Assembly (NCBI GenBank): GCA_030433335.1
Contig: JAUILL010000005.1
Coordinates: 62,001-126,000, forward strand
From: Alphaproteobacteria bacterium
Lineage (GTDB): Bacteria; Pseudomonadota; Alphaproteobacteria; Rhodobacterales; Rhodobacteraceae
Direction of reading: 5' to 3'
Length of the DNA stretch: 64,000 bases
This document shows positions 37,982-46,641 of the stretch, one piece after another. The notes under the pieces are model-generated. The model was not told where the DNA came from and did not search any database. It was given only the letters and a program-made list of their open reading frames with translations. A program made the translations under genes and the position numbers. Position 1 is the stretch's first letter. Every line of letters starts with the position of its first letter.

Positions 37982-39934
37982 ATGTTTGACAGCGTGTTGA
38001 TTGCGAACCGTGGAGAGATTGCCTGCCGTGTAGCGCGGACGGCGCGGGCGATGGGCTTGCGCGTGGTGGCGGTTTATTCCGATGCGGATCGGGATGCGGC
38101 CCATGTGGCCATGGCGGATCAGGCCGTGTGGATCGGGGGGAATGCGCCCGCCGACAGCTATTTGCGCGGGGATCGGATCATTGCAGCGGCCTTGGAGGCT
38201 GGCGCTGGGGCGATCCATCCAGGCTATGGGTTCCTGTCTGAAAATGCGGAGTTTGTGGAGGCTGTAGAGGCGGCGGGCTTGATTTTCGTGGGGCCGACGG
38301 CTGGGGCCATTCGGGCGATGGGCTTGAAGGATGCGGCCAAGGCGCTGATGGCCGAGGCGGGGGTGCCTGTGGTGCCCGGCTATCACGGGGCAGACCAGTC
38401 GGACGTGCTTCTGGCCGAGGAGGCGGGGCGGATCGGCTATCCGGTCTTGATCAAGGCCGTTGCTGGCGGTGGCGGCAAGGGGATGCGTTTGGTCGAGAGC
38501 GCGGACGGGTTTGCCGAGGCGCTGGCGAGTGCGCGGGCGGAGGCGCGGACGGCTTTTGGCAACGATGCCGTGTTGATTGAAAAGTATGTGAGCAGCCCGC
38601 GCCATATCGAGGTGCAGGTGTTCGGGGATGGCGAACGGTTCGTGCATCTGTTCGAGCGGGACTGTTCCTTGCAGCGGCGGCACCAGAAGGTGATCGAGGA
38701 GGCCCCTGCGCCCGGCATCACCGAGGAAATGCGGAGTGCCATGGGCGCTGCGGCGGTGCGGGCGGCCGAGGCGATTGGCTATCGCGGGGCTGGGACGGTG
38801 GAGTTCATCGTGGATGGGTCAGAGGGGCTGCGGCCCGACCGGTTCTGGTTCATGGAGATGAACACCCGTTTGCAGGTCGAGCATCCCGTGACCGAGGCCA
38901 TCACCGGCGTCGACCTGGTGGAGTGGCAGCTGCGGGTCGCAATGGGTGAACCCTTGCCCGCGCGGCAGGAGAATCTGTCGATCAACGGTCATGCCTTTGA
39001 GGTCCGGCTCTATGCCGAGGATGTGGCCGCCGGGTTCTTGCCCGCGACGGGGCGTTTGCACCATTTACGTTTTGCAGAAAATTTACGTGCGGACAGTGGT
39101 GTGCGAGAGGGCGACGAGATCAGCCCGCACTATGATCCCATGATTGCAAAACTGATCAGTCATGGGCCAAATCGTGCGATAGCGCTATCACGTTTGCGCA
39201 AGGGTCTGATTCAATCTCAAGTTGCGGGAACTGTAACGAATCTCGAATTTCTAAAAGCGATGGCAGGGCATTGCGATTTTGTCGAAGGACGCGTGGACAC
39301 CGGTTTGATCGCCCGATCACTGGGGGATCTTGATTTTGCACCTGCAGCATCACCTGAAGTGGTTGCACTAGCTACAATTTCTGCGATTTTCGACGAAAAT
39401 GCTGCAGGTGCACATGCAGGCTTCGCACTTTGGTCGCGTCCGCGCAGAATTGTGCAGTTGACACAAGGGGATAAAGTGTGGACCGTATGCATGGAAATAG
39501 ATGGTCCTCGCGCAGTGACAGTAGATCTGGGGGAGGAGCAGGTCACGCTTGAGCGCGACAGCGAGGGTCATTGGCGGGCAGGAGGGGCCCGCATCGGCGA
39601 GACGGTGGCACTGGGGGAGAGTGTCACCGTCTTCGCATCCTCAACCCACATTTTTGCAATTCAAAACCCGCTAGAGCGCGAAGTTGCGTCGGCAGCCTCT
39701 GATCACCTTGTGGTTGCGCCAATGCCGGGAGTTGTTTCTGCGGTGCTCGTCAAGGCTGGAGAACCGTTAAAAGCGGGCGCACGGGTCGCTCTGCTGGAGG
39801 CGATGAAGATGGAACATACGCTGTGTGCGGCACGTGATGGAACGGTCGCTGAAGTCTTGGTTTCAGCCGGAGATCAGATCGCAGCAGGCGCCGCGATGAT
39901 CCGGCTTGAAGAGGAAAGCGAGGATGCCGCATGA
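37982..39934 (+). CDS. mccA: Methylcrotonyl-CoA carboxylase, biotin-carrying subunit
   Basis: A 650-residue subunit with biotin carboxylase (1 to about 445; VLIANRGEIACRVARTARAM, AGGGGKGMRLV, FMEMNTRLQVEHPVTE), a linker, and a biotin carrier at the C-terminus (LLEAMKMEHTLCA, biotin lysine at about residue 615). Works with MccB. From about 39050 to 39530 the DNA is visibly poorer in G and C than the first two thirds and uses rare codons such as TTA, CTA, ATA and AGA, while the frame and domain order stay intact; the gene may be mosaic. Overlaps the GST gene by four bases. Confidence 0.95.
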   Translation: MFDSVLIANRGEIACRVARTARAMGLRVVAVYSDADRDAAHVAMADQAVWIGGNAPADSYLRGDRIIAAALEAGAGAIHPGYGFLSENAEFVEAVEAAGLIFVGPTAGAIRAMGLKDAAKALMAEAGVPVVPGYHGADQSDVLLAEEAGRIGYPVLIKAVAGGGGKGMRLVESADGFAEALASARAEARTAFGNDAVLIEKYVSSPRHIEVQVFGDGERFVHLFERDCSLQRRHQKVIEEAPAPGITEEMRSAMGAAAVRAAEAIGYRGAGTVEFIVDGSEGLRPDRFWFMEMNTRLQVEHPVTEAITGVDLVEWQLRVAMGEPLPARQENLSINGHAFEVRLYAEDVAAGFLPATGRLHHLRFAENLRADSGVREGDEISPHYDPMIAKLISHGPNRAIALSRLRKGLIQSQVAGTVTNLEFLKAMAGHCDFVEGRVDTGLIARSLGDLDFAPAASPEVVALATISAIFDENAAGAHAGFALWSRPRRIVQLTQGDKVWTVCMEIDGPRAVTVDLGEEQVTLERDSEGHWRAGGARIGETVALGESVTVFASSTHIFAIQNPLEREVASAASDHLVVAPMPGVVSAVLVKAGEPLKAGARVALLEAMKMEHTLCAARDGTVAEVLVSAGDQIAAGAAMIRLEEESEDAA

Positions 39935-40587
39935 TCCGTTTGCACCACTGTCCCCAGACCCGCTCCATGCGGACGCTTTGGCTGTTGAACGAGCTGGGAG
40001 TCCCGTTTGAAGTGGTAACCCACGGGTTCGATAAAAGCCTGCGGTCTGATGCCTTTCTAGAGATGTCACCGGCGGGGCGGGTGCCTGCGCTAGAGATCGA
40101 CGGCGCCACCATGTTCGAAACCGGCGCGATTACCGAATACCTCTGTGAGTTGTATCCGGACAGCGCGATGGGGCGGCCTGTGGGCCATCCCGAGCGGCGC
40201 GATTGGTTGGTCTGGATCCACTTTGCCGAGACGGTCAGCCAGCACTCTGCGGCGCTGACCCAGCAGCACATCATGCTCTATGACGACAGCATGCGGTCCC
40301 CGATCATCATGAAACTCGAGGCGGCGCGGCTGAAGAAGTGCTACGCCGCGTTGGAGGCCCGTTTGCAGGGGCGCGAGTACCTGCTGGATGGCGGGTTTTC
40401 GGCGGCGGATATTGGCGTGGGGCAGGCGATCTACATGTCCCGCCATTTTGCGCGGCTGACGGGGTTTGATGCCCTGTCCGCGTGGTATGCCCGGATCAGT
40501 GCCCGCAAGGGGTTTCTGGCGTCCTTGCCGGTCGAAGGAGAGCGACTGCTCTATCCCGAGCCGTTCTATCCTGTCTGGGAGAGCTAA
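39931..40587 (+). CDS. Glutathione S-transferase family protein
   Basis: A 218-residue GST. N-terminal thioredoxin-like domain (HHCPQTRSMRTLWLLNELGV, then SPAGRVPALEIDG and ETGAITEYLCELYP) and all-helical C-terminal domain with FSAADIGVGQAIYM, the folding motif. The likely activating residue is a serine or cysteine near residues 7-12. It overlaps mccA by four bases and ends the operon at the place where other roseobacters often have hydroxymethylglutaryl-CoA lyase; that gene is absent from the window. Confidence 0.9.
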   Translation: MIRLHHCPQTRSMRTLWLLNELGVPFEVVTHGFDKSLRSDAFLEMSPAGRVPALEIDGATMFETGAITEYLCELYPDSAMGRPVGHPERRDWLVWIHFAETVSQHSAALTQQHIMLYDDSMRSPIIMKLEAARLKKCYAALEARLQGREYLLDGGFSAADIGVGQAIYMSRHFARLTGFDALSAWYARISARKGFLASLPVEGERLLYPEPFYPVWES

Positions 40588-40635
40588 GGGTCGCGTCATA
40601 AAGCTGTCATGAAAAGTTCACTCGCGCCTGTAGCT

Positions 40636-40659
40636 TTATTTCGATAATTTGGGAAATAA
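40636..40659 (+). promoter_or_regulatory. Palindrome upstream of the arsenic genes
   Basis: TTATTTC (40636-40642), ten bases, GAAATAA (40653-40659): perfect 7-base arms. It lies 142 bases before arsC in a 213-base spacer without a gene. It could be an ArsR-type operator, but no arsR is in the window. Confidence 0.35.
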
Positions 40660-40800
40660 GGAATTTGGGGCGCGGAAGAGCGATCTTGTGCGTCGGAGAG
40701 GCCGGTTCGGGCAAAGGCCTACAGTGTTGTTACAAACCTGTGCGTCATCTGTTGCCAGAACCGTGCCAGTTTGCACGACCAGCTGCAGGAGATGCCTCTT

Positions 40801-41307
40801 ATGTCAGACCGCAAGTACAATGTTCTTTTCATCTGCGTCGGGAATTCGGCGCGTTCGATCTTTGCCGAGTCCCTGCTGCGCACGCTCGGTGGCGACCGGT
40901 TCAATGCCTATTCGGCGGGGGTACGTCCTTCGTCCGAGTTGAACCCTTTTGCGGTTCAGGTCCTGAAGGACAAAGGGCATGATGTGTCCGTCCTGCGTGC
41001 CAAGAATTTCGGGGAATTCACTGGGCCGGACGCGCCGCAGCTGGATTTCGTATTCACCGTCTGTGATCAGGCCGCCGCCGAAGAGTGCCCCGTTTGGGAA
41101 GGCCAGCCGATCAGCGGCCATTGGGGCATGCCCGATCCGGTCAAGGTCACTGGCACGGATGCAGAGAAGGCTTTGGCGTTTCAGCATGCATTTGGGGCGC
41201 TGAAGCATCGGATCGAGGCCTTTATCGCGCTGCCGGTCGAAAGTCTGGATCGGATTGCGCTACAGTCGGCCGTGGACGAGATTGGCGCGGCGCCGGAAGA
41301 GGTCTGA
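40801..41307 (+). CDS. arsC: Arsenate reductase, low-molecular-weight phosphatase type
   Basis: A 168-residue protein of the LMW protein-tyrosine-phosphatase fold. The P-loop FICVGNSARSIFAESLL (Cys at about residue 12) has the NSARS form of arsenate reductases, and FTVCDQAAAEECPVWEG gives further cysteines for the thiol relay. It reduces arsenate to arsenite, which the ACR3 gene downstream then exports. ATG 40801 is favoured by AGGAG at about 12 bases; ATG 40792 sits directly on that sequence. The C-terminus is about 30 residues longer than the smallest homologs. Confidence 0.86.
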   Translation: MSDRKYNVLFICVGNSARSIFAESLLRTLGGDRFNAYSAGVRPSSELNPFAVQVLKDKGHDVSVLRAKNFGEFTGPDAPQLDFVFTVCDQAAAEECPVWEGQPISGHWGMPDPVKVTGTDAEKALAFQHAFGALKHRIEAFIALPVESLDRIALQSAVDEIGAAPEEV

Positions 41308-41393
41308 GCGTCTTTTCATTGAAATTTACGCCGCGGCTGGCGTAGCCCGTTGGCCGCGGTTGAACTGTGTGTTGCATATCGGGAGTTGGGGCC

Positions 41394-42407
41394 TTGGGTG
41401 TATTCGAACGTTTTCTGACGGTCTGGGTGGCGTTGGCCATGGTTGCGGGGATCGCAATCGGGGTTTTCGCGCCGGGGTTGGTGCAGATGATCGCTGCAGC
41501 CGAAGTGGCCTCGATCAACCTCGTGGTCGCGGTGCTGATCTGGGCCATGGTCTACCCGATGATGGTGAACGTGGACTTCGGCGCAGTGGCGGGTGTCGCG
41601 CGGCAGCCCAAGGGGCTGTTGGTGACGTTGGCGGTGAACTGGCTGATCAAGCCGTTTACCATGGCACTGCTGGCGGTCCTGTTCTTTGACGTGGTCTTTG
41701 CGCCCCTGATCTCGCCCGAGGATGCGGTCCAGTATACAGCGGGGCTGATCCTGCTGGGGGCCGCGCCTTGCACGGCGATGGTTTTCGTCTGGTCGCAACT
41801 GACGCGCGGGGACGCGACCTACACGCTGGTGCAAGTGTCGGTGAATGATCTGATCATGGTCGTGGCCTTTGCGCCCATTGTGGCGTTTCTGCTGGGGGTG
41901 ACCGAGATTGTGGTCCCGTGGGAGACCTTGGTGCTGGCGACGGTGCTTTATGTGGTGCTGCCGCTGGTGGCGGGCATGATTACGCGGCGGGTGCTGGGGG
42001 CGGATGCGGCGATTGAGGCGTTCTCGGTGCGAGTGAAGCCTGTGTCCATTGTTGGTTTGATCGCGACGGTGGCGATCCTGTTCGGCCTGCAGGGCGAGGT
42101 TATTCTGGCCCGTCCAGCGGTGATCGCGTTGATCGCGGTGCCGATCATCATTCAGAGCTACGGGATGTTCGCGCTGGCCTATGGGGCCGCATATGCACTG
42201 AAGGTGCCCCACAAGATCGCGGCGCCTTGTGCGTTGATCGGGACGTCGAACTTCTTTGAGCTGGCGGTGGCTGTGGCGATCAGCTTGTTCGGGTTGAACA
42301 GTGGGGCGGCCTTGGCGACCGTGGTAGGCGTGCTGGTTGAGGTGCCGGTTATGCTGTCGCTTGTGGCCTTTGCGAACCGGACGCAGGGGGCGTTTGGGCG
42401 CGGGTGA
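41394..42407 (+). CDS. ACR3-family arsenite efflux permease
   Basis: A 337-residue inner-membrane carrier with about ten helices. The conserved cysteine in [17 protein letters not shown] and the [20 protein letters not shown] block identify the ACR3 (BASS-superfamily) arsenite exporter. The start is probably TTG 41394, giving [14 protein letters not shown], the family N-terminus, with GGGAG upstream; GTG 41367 would add nine residues and remove that site. It follows arsC by 86 bases. Together they reduce and expel arsenic. Confidence 0.9.
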   Translation: MGVFERFLTVWVALAMVAGIAIGVFAPGLVQMIAAAEVASINLVVAVLIWAMVYPMMVNVDFGAVAGVARQPKGLLVTLAVNWLIKPFTMALLAVLFFDVVFAPLISPEDAVQYTAGLILLGAAPCTAMVFVWSQLTRGDATYTLVQVSVNDLIMVVAFAPIVAFLLGVTEIVVPWETLVLATVLYVVLPLVAGMITRRVLGADAAIEAFSVRVKPVSIVGLIATVAILFGLQGEVILARPAVIALIAVPIIIQSYGMFALAYGAAYALKVPHKIAAPCALIGTSNFFELAVAVAISLFGLNSGAALATVVGVLVEVPVMLSLVAFANRTQGAFGRG

Positions 42408-42447
42408 GCGTTCGATGCACGTCACGCCGCTGGTGGGCGGCGTGATG

Positions 42448-42470
42448 TGAGTATTTTTGGCAAAAAGAAG
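42448..42470 (+). repeat. Dispersed intergenic repeat, copy 3
   Basis: TGAGTATTTTTGGC followed by AAAAAGAAG; differs from the copies at 5406 and 28759 at two or three positions. It lies 41 bases after the ACR3 stop, between convergent genes. Confidence 0.7.
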
Positions 42471-42507
42471 CGAGGGGCGCGTCCGGTATCGGGGCGCGCT
42501 TTTGCTT

Positions 42508-43677
42508 TTAGGTGGTGTGCCAGCGGCCTTCGAAATCCTCGGGGATGAGGAGGATCGAGGGGTCGAGCTGGTCGATGGTCTGGCGGCCGCAAAGGGCCAT
42601 CGAGATGTCCATTTCCTTTTGGATAACCTCGAGCGCGGTTCTGACGCCAGCCTCGCCCATGGCGCCGAGGCCGTAGATGTAGGCGCGGCCGATATGGGCG
42701 GCTTTGGCACCCATGGCGAGGGCTTTGAGCACGTCCTGACCCGAGCGGATGCCGCTGTCGATATGCACGTCGGTTTTGTGGCCGACCGCGTCCACGATGG
42801 GGCGCAGCATGCGGATCGAGCTGAGCGCGCCATCGAGCTGGCGGCCGCCGTGGTTCGATACGACGATGGCGTCGGGTTCCAGTTCGGCGGCGCGCTTGGC
42901 GTCCTCGACGTCCAGAATGCCCTTGAGGATGACTTTGCCGCCCCACATTTCCATCAGCTTGGCGACCTTGCCCCAGTCGAGCGCGGGATCGAATTGCTCG
43001 GCCGTCCACGAGGACAGGGAGGACGTGTCGGTGACCCCTTTGGCGTGGCCGACGATGTTGCCAAAGACGCGGCGTTTGGTTTGCAGCATCTCGAGGCCCC
43101 ACGCCCATTTGGTGGCGAGGTTCGCGATGGATTTGGGGGTGAGTTTCGGTGGAGCGGAGAGGCCGTTTTTCAGGTCTTTGTGACGCTGGCCAAGGATTTG
43201 CAGGTCGAGCGTGATGACGAGGGCCGAGCATTTGGCGGCCTTGGCCCGTTCGATCAGGCGCGCGGTATAGTCCATGTCCTTCATGGTGTAGAGCTGGAAC
43301 CAGAAGGGTTTTTCGGTGTTCTCGGCCACATCCTCGATCGAGCAGATTGACATGGTGGACAGGGTATAGGGCACGCCGAATTTGCCAGCGGCGCGGGCGG
43401 CAAGGATTTCGCCATCGGCGTGCTGCATGCCGGTCAGGCCGACGGGGGACAGCGCCACGGGCATCGTGGCGTCTTGCCCGATAATCTGGGTTTTCTGGCT
43501 GCGGCCCGTCATGTCCACGGCCACGCGCTGGCGCAGGCGGATCTTGTCGTAATCGGTGACGTTCTCGCGGAAGGTCTGTTCGGTCCAGCTGCCGCTTTCG
43601 CAGTAATCAAAGAACATGCGCGGGGCGCGGCGTTCGTGGATTTTTTTTAAATCGTCGATGCACGTGATGACAGGCAT
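42508..43677 (-). CDS. lldD: FMN-dependent alpha-hydroxy-acid (L-lactate) dehydrogenase
   Basis: A 389-residue FMN enzyme of the glycolate oxidase/lactate dehydrogenase family. PVALSPVGLTGMQHADGE, VITLDLQILGQRHKDLKNG, VSNHGGRQLDGALSS with the catalytic histidine, and VHIDSGIRSGQDVLKALAMG for the FMN phosphate. It is most similar in pattern to LldD, which passes electrons to the quinone pool, but substrate within 2-hydroxy acids is not certain. Start MPVITCIDDLKKIHERRAP at 43677; its ribosome-binding GGAG lies inside a long inverted repeat. Confidence 0.88.
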   Translation of the reverse strand: MPVITCIDDLKKIHERRAPRMFFDYCESGSWTEQTFRENVTDYDKIRLRQRVAVDMTGRSQKTQIIGQDATMPVALSPVGLTGMQHADGEILAARAAGKFGVPYTLSTMSICSIEDVAENTEKPFWFQLYTMKDMDYTARLIERAKAAKCSALVITLDLQILGQRHKDLKNGLSAPPKLTPKSIANLATKWAWGLEMLQTKRRVFGNIVGHAKGVTDTSSLSSWTAEQFDPALDWGKVAKLMEMWGGKVILKGILDVEDAKRAAELEPDAIVVSNHGGRQLDGALSSIRMLRPIVDAVGHKTDVHIDSGIRSGQDVLKALAMGAKAAHIGRAYIYGLGAMGEAGVRTALEVIQKEMDISMALCGRQTIDQLDPSILLIPEDFEGRWHTT

Positions 43678-43684
43678 TACAAAT

Positions 43685-43721
43685 CGCTCCAATTGGTATG
43701 GAAGTTTTACCAATCGGAGCG
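43685..43721 (-). promoter_or_regulatory. Long inverted repeat over the lldD ribosome-binding site
   Basis: CGCTCCAATTGGTA (43685-43698) and TACCAATCGGAGCG (43708-43721) pair at 13 of 14 positions around nine bases. The inner TTGGTA/TACCAA recalls the TGGT-N-ACCA sites of GntR-family regulators such as LldR. The outer arm includes the GGAG that should bind the ribosome for lldD, so an RNA hairpin could also hide the start. Confidence 0.5.
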
Positions 43722-43734
43722 GTTTGCGGCAAGG

Positions 43735-44223
43735 CTATTTCTTGGCGCCTGCGTGGGGTTCTGTGAGGTGCTCGTGATCGACCACGGTCCACGGCAGGCC
43801 CAGATTTCGGAAAATGCGTTTCTTCTGATGGGGATAGTCACCGACATCGTGGGGCAGGCGCTGGCCAACGACGATGAGGCGCAGAGTGGTTTCGCCGGTG
43901 TTGGTGATCCCGTGGGGCAGGCCGCCCGCACGGTAGCCGATGAAATCACCTGGGCCGATGGGGTGGGAGGCCTCGCCGATATAGGCGGTGGCGGTGCCGT
44001 CCAGTACGTAGACGCATTCGTCCTCGTGGTGGTGGACGTGGAATTCGGTGGTGTCACAGCCGGGGGCGACCTCGATGATGTGAAAGCCGAGGCCGGTCAG
44101 ACCCGTCAGATCACCAAGGCTTTTGTTCACGCGCTGTGCGTTGGGGTTCAGGAAGTGGGCTTTGTGCAGCCCTTCCATCTGGGCAATCTCGTCGGCGCGG
44201 ACAATGTAGGTGTCGTCGGTCAT
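43735..44223 (-). CDS. Cupin domain protein
   Basis: A 162-residue single-domain cupin. The metal-binding motif 1 is EFHVHHHEDECVYVLDGTAT (about residues 61-80) and motif 2 is YRAGGLPHGITNTG. The rest resembles roseobacter cupins of unknown activity; isomerase, dioxygenase or sugar-binding roles are all possible. It lies upstream of lldD on the same strand, 58 bases away, with the large inverted repeat between, so it may share a transcript with lldD. Confidence 0.82.
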   Translation of the reverse strand: MTDDTYIVRADEIAQMEGLHKAHFLNPNAQRVNKSLGDLTGLTGLGFHIIEVAPGCDTTEFHVHHHEDECVYVLDGTATAYIGEASHPIGPGDFIGYRAGGLPHGITNTGETTLRLIVVGQRLPHDVGDYPHQKKRIFRNLGLPWTVVDHEHLTEPHAGAKK

Positions 44224-44320
44224 CGGCTCTCTCGGAATACATCAATGCTATGGGCTGATGGTACGAGGGCCGTGCTGATCTGCCTAATTATAAAGGCGTG
44301 AGGGGATGTTTCAGGACAAC

Positions 44321-44347
44321 AAAAAAGGGCCCGCGAGGGGGCCCTTT
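44321..44347 (-). terminator. Terminator of trpA
   Basis: AAAGGGCCC (44324-44332) and GGGCCCTTT (44339-44347) form the stem; on the minus strand it is followed by TTTTTT then GTTGT. It starts 22 bases after the trpA stop. Confidence 0.88.
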
Positions 44348-44368
44348 GGAATGCGGTGTCTGCTGCGA

Positions 44369-45160
44369 TCAGGCGGCGTGGGCGCCGTCAGCCAGCGATT
44401 TGACGAAGGCCGCGATGTCCTCGACCGATTTGCCCTCGGCGATCTGGTTCACGATGGCTGAGCCCACAACGGTGCCGTCCGCGATGCCTGCGATGGATTT
44501 CGCGGTCTCGGGGGATTTCACACCGAAGCCGACGATGATCGGCAGGTCTGTTTGCGATTTGATGCGCGCAACCTCGGGGGCGACGGTGGCGGCGTTGGCT
44601 TCGGCCGCGCCGGTGATGCCGGTGATCGAGACGTAGTACACAAAGCCGCTGGTGTTCTGCAGAACTTTGGGCAGGCGCTTGTCATCGGTGGTCGGGGTCG
44701 CGAGACGGATGAAGTTGATGCCTTTGGCCTGCGCGGGGATGCAGAGCTCTTCGTCCTCTTCGGGGGGCAGGTCGACGATGATCAGACCGTCAATGCCCGC
44801 CTCGACCGCGTCATCCAGGAACTTGTCCACGCCGCGGCTGTAGATGGGGTTGTAGTAGCCCATCAGAACGATCGGGGTGGTGGTGTCGTCCTTGCGGAAA
44901 TCGCGGGCCATCTGCAGGGTCTTTTCCAGCGTCATACCGCCAGCAAGGGCGCGCTGACCGGCCAGCTGGATGGTCGGGCCGTCGGCCATGGGATCGGTAA
45001 AGGGCACACCCAGTTCGATTACGTCCACACCGGCTGCGGGCAAAGCCTTCATCACGGCGAGGGATTTGTCGTAATCGGGATCGCCACCCATGATGTAGGC
45101 AACAAAGCCCTTCTTGTTCTGCTCTTTGAGTGCGGCAAATTTGGCGTCGATCCGAGTCAT
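44369..45160 (-). CDS. trpA: Tryptophan synthase alpha chain
   Basis: A 263-residue TIM barrel that splits indole-3-glycerol phosphate. Catalytic glutamate in [18 protein letters not shown] and aspartate in [11 protein letters not shown], phosphate loops in [11 protein letters not shown] and [11 protein letters not shown]. It normally works with TrpB, which is not in the window; the gene stands alone with its own terminator. The start [19 protein letters not shown] at 45160 is the conserved one; the longer frame adds 21 residues. Confidence 0.96.
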   Translation of the reverse strand: MTRIDAKFAALKEQNKKGFVAYIMGGDPDYDKSLAVMKALPAAGVDVIELGVPFTDPMADGPTIQLAGQRALAGGMTLEKTLQMARDFRKDDTTTPIVLMGYYNPIYSRGVDKFLDDAVEAGIDGLIIVDLPPEEDEELCIPAQAKGINFIRLATPTTDDKRLPKVLQNTSGFVYYVSITGITGAAEANAATVAPEVARIKSQTDLPIIVGFGVKSPETAKSIAGIADGTVVGSAIVNQIAEGKSVEDIAAFVKSLADGAHAA

Positions 45161-45346
45161 GTTCTTCCCGTCCGTAAATGGTTCGGGAAGGTGTTGCGCG
45201 GATCGGGGGGCAAGGTCAAGCATCTACGCCCGGATTGCAGGCCTCGGGCGCTGGTTTGGCGGGTTTGGGGGCGTGAAGTTGGGATGCTGATTGACGCGGC
45301 GCGCAGGGCACGCTGATCTAAGCCTATTGCGTTCAGGAGATTTAAG

Positions 45347-45661
45347 ATGCTGGAACTACGGCCCAATTGCGAATGGTGCGGGTGCGATCTGCCGCCTGAC
45401 AGTGTGGAGGCGCGGATCTGTAGCTATGAATGCACGTACTGCGCCAAATGCGTCGAAGAGGTGCTGCATAATGTCTGCGCGACATGCGGGGGCGGGCTGG
45501 TGCCGCGTCCGATCCGGCCCAAGACCAACCATCGGCCTGAAAAGAAGCTGGGGCTGGGCTTTCATCCGGCGAGCAACGAGCGCGTGATTTCTCAGTGGAC
45601 GCAGGACGAGGTCGAGAGTTTCAGCAAAAAGCTGTCCGGCATCCCGCCCGAAGAGCGCTAG
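45347..45661 (+). CDS. DUF1272 cysteine-rich protein
   Basis: A 104-residue protein with the DUF1272 pattern MLELRPNCEWCGCDLPPDS, CSYECTYCAKCVEEVLHNVC and CATCGGGLVPRP: ten or so cysteines that probably bind two zinc ions. The C-terminal 40 residues are a charged extension. CAGGAG stands eight bases before the ATG. The function of the family is unknown. Monocistronic as far as the sequence shows. Confidence 0.88.
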   Translation: MLELRPNCEWCGCDLPPDSVEARICSYECTYCAKCVEEVLHNVCATCGGGLVPRPIRPKTNHRPEKKLGLGFHPASNERVISQWTQDEVESFSKKLSGIPPEER

Positions 45662-45683
45662 GGATGCCGGAGCGCGGGCCGTC

Positions 45684-46346
45684 TTAGGCGGCCTGCGGAT
45701 TGCTTTTGGGTTTCGCCGGAACCTTGGCCGGAAGAGGCGGCTTGGTTTCTGCCTCTACGACCGGTGTGGGTACGGTGACGTTCACCACAGGCGCGGGATC
45801 AGGCTCGCGCATCTTTGCGCGGCGCATGAACAGCAGGCCGAGCAGCGCGAGAGCGATTTGCAGCAGATGGGGCAGGGCGATCGCTTCGTCGGTCAATGCG
45901 GTTGCCAGCGGGCCTAGCTCGATGGGGATATAGGGCGAGACCATGGTGGTCTGGGGCGCAATCCGATCCGAGAAGGGCGTGCCCGAAATCGACCGATCCG
46001 GCGCATCCTCGAGTTCGGCGGCGGCAGCCAGCCCCCAGGTGATACCAGGCCCTTTGGCGGTCTCGAAGCATGTGCTCTCGATTTGACGCATGCGCGGTTC
46101 GTACTGCGCTTGCTGGATGGTTAATGATCCTTGCATGATCCAGAAGCCCAAACTGGCCACAATCGCAACCAACAGGACGGAGCGCGCTCGGAAGTAAAAT
46201 GCAAGCGCGATGAGGGCCAAACCACCCGTGATAGACCATAGCGAAACTAACAGAAGACGGTCGTCGATCCGCGAGATGGTGCCAAGGAGGCTGAAATACT
46301 CTTCTTTGATGAACCCGTTGCACAGGTGGATAAGGGTGCTTTCCAT
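45684..46346 (-). CDS. Membrane protein of unknown function
   Basis: A 220-residue protein with three or four hydrophobic segments: about residues 33-52 (LLLVSLWSITGGLALIALAF), 57-73, and 160-176 (LLQIALALLGLLFM). The loop between (about 75-155) contains one cysteine and is probably periplasmic. The C-terminus is a proline/lysine-rich cytoplasmic tail (PPLPAKVPAKPKSNPQAA). I do not recognise it. Convergent with the DUF1272 gene, divergent from ychF; the 295-base spacer to ychF shows no other gene. Confidence 0.7.
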   Translation of the reverse strand: MESTLIHLCNGFIKEEYFSLLGTISRIDDRLLLVSLWSITGGLALIALAFYFRARSVLLVAIVASLGFWIMQGSLTIQQAQYEPRMRQIESTCFETAKGPGITWGLAAAAELEDAPDRSISGTPFSDRIAPQTTMVSPYIPIELGPLATALTDEAIALPHLLQIALALLGLLFMRRAKMREPDPAPVVNVTVPTPVVEAETKPPLPAKVPAKPKSNPQAA

Positions 46347-46641
46347 GACTGCTCTGTATGTTTTTTGTAAAAAGGGTACCGATGACCGGCGCGTTGAATA
46401 AAGCCAATATTACAAGGGGTGCGGGTCAAAGTCATTGCGGTTTCGCCTTACATTGAAGGGGCGGCGGGAATGATTGCTGCAAAGCAGCGGTAAGATCGGC
46501 TGCATCGGGTGTGGCGGCTCAGTCAGCCGGGTCGTTTGGCGCGGAGACGCATGCGAAGCGGGGCTTTGCGGACGGTCGCCCTTGACCCAGCCCCCCAACA
46601 GACCCTAGATGCCCCCGATCAAGCACAAGGAGCGCCGCATT

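Noticed and set aside
36182-38683. 833-codon frame antisense to mccB and mccA
   Set aside because: Shadow of two clear carboxylase subunits.
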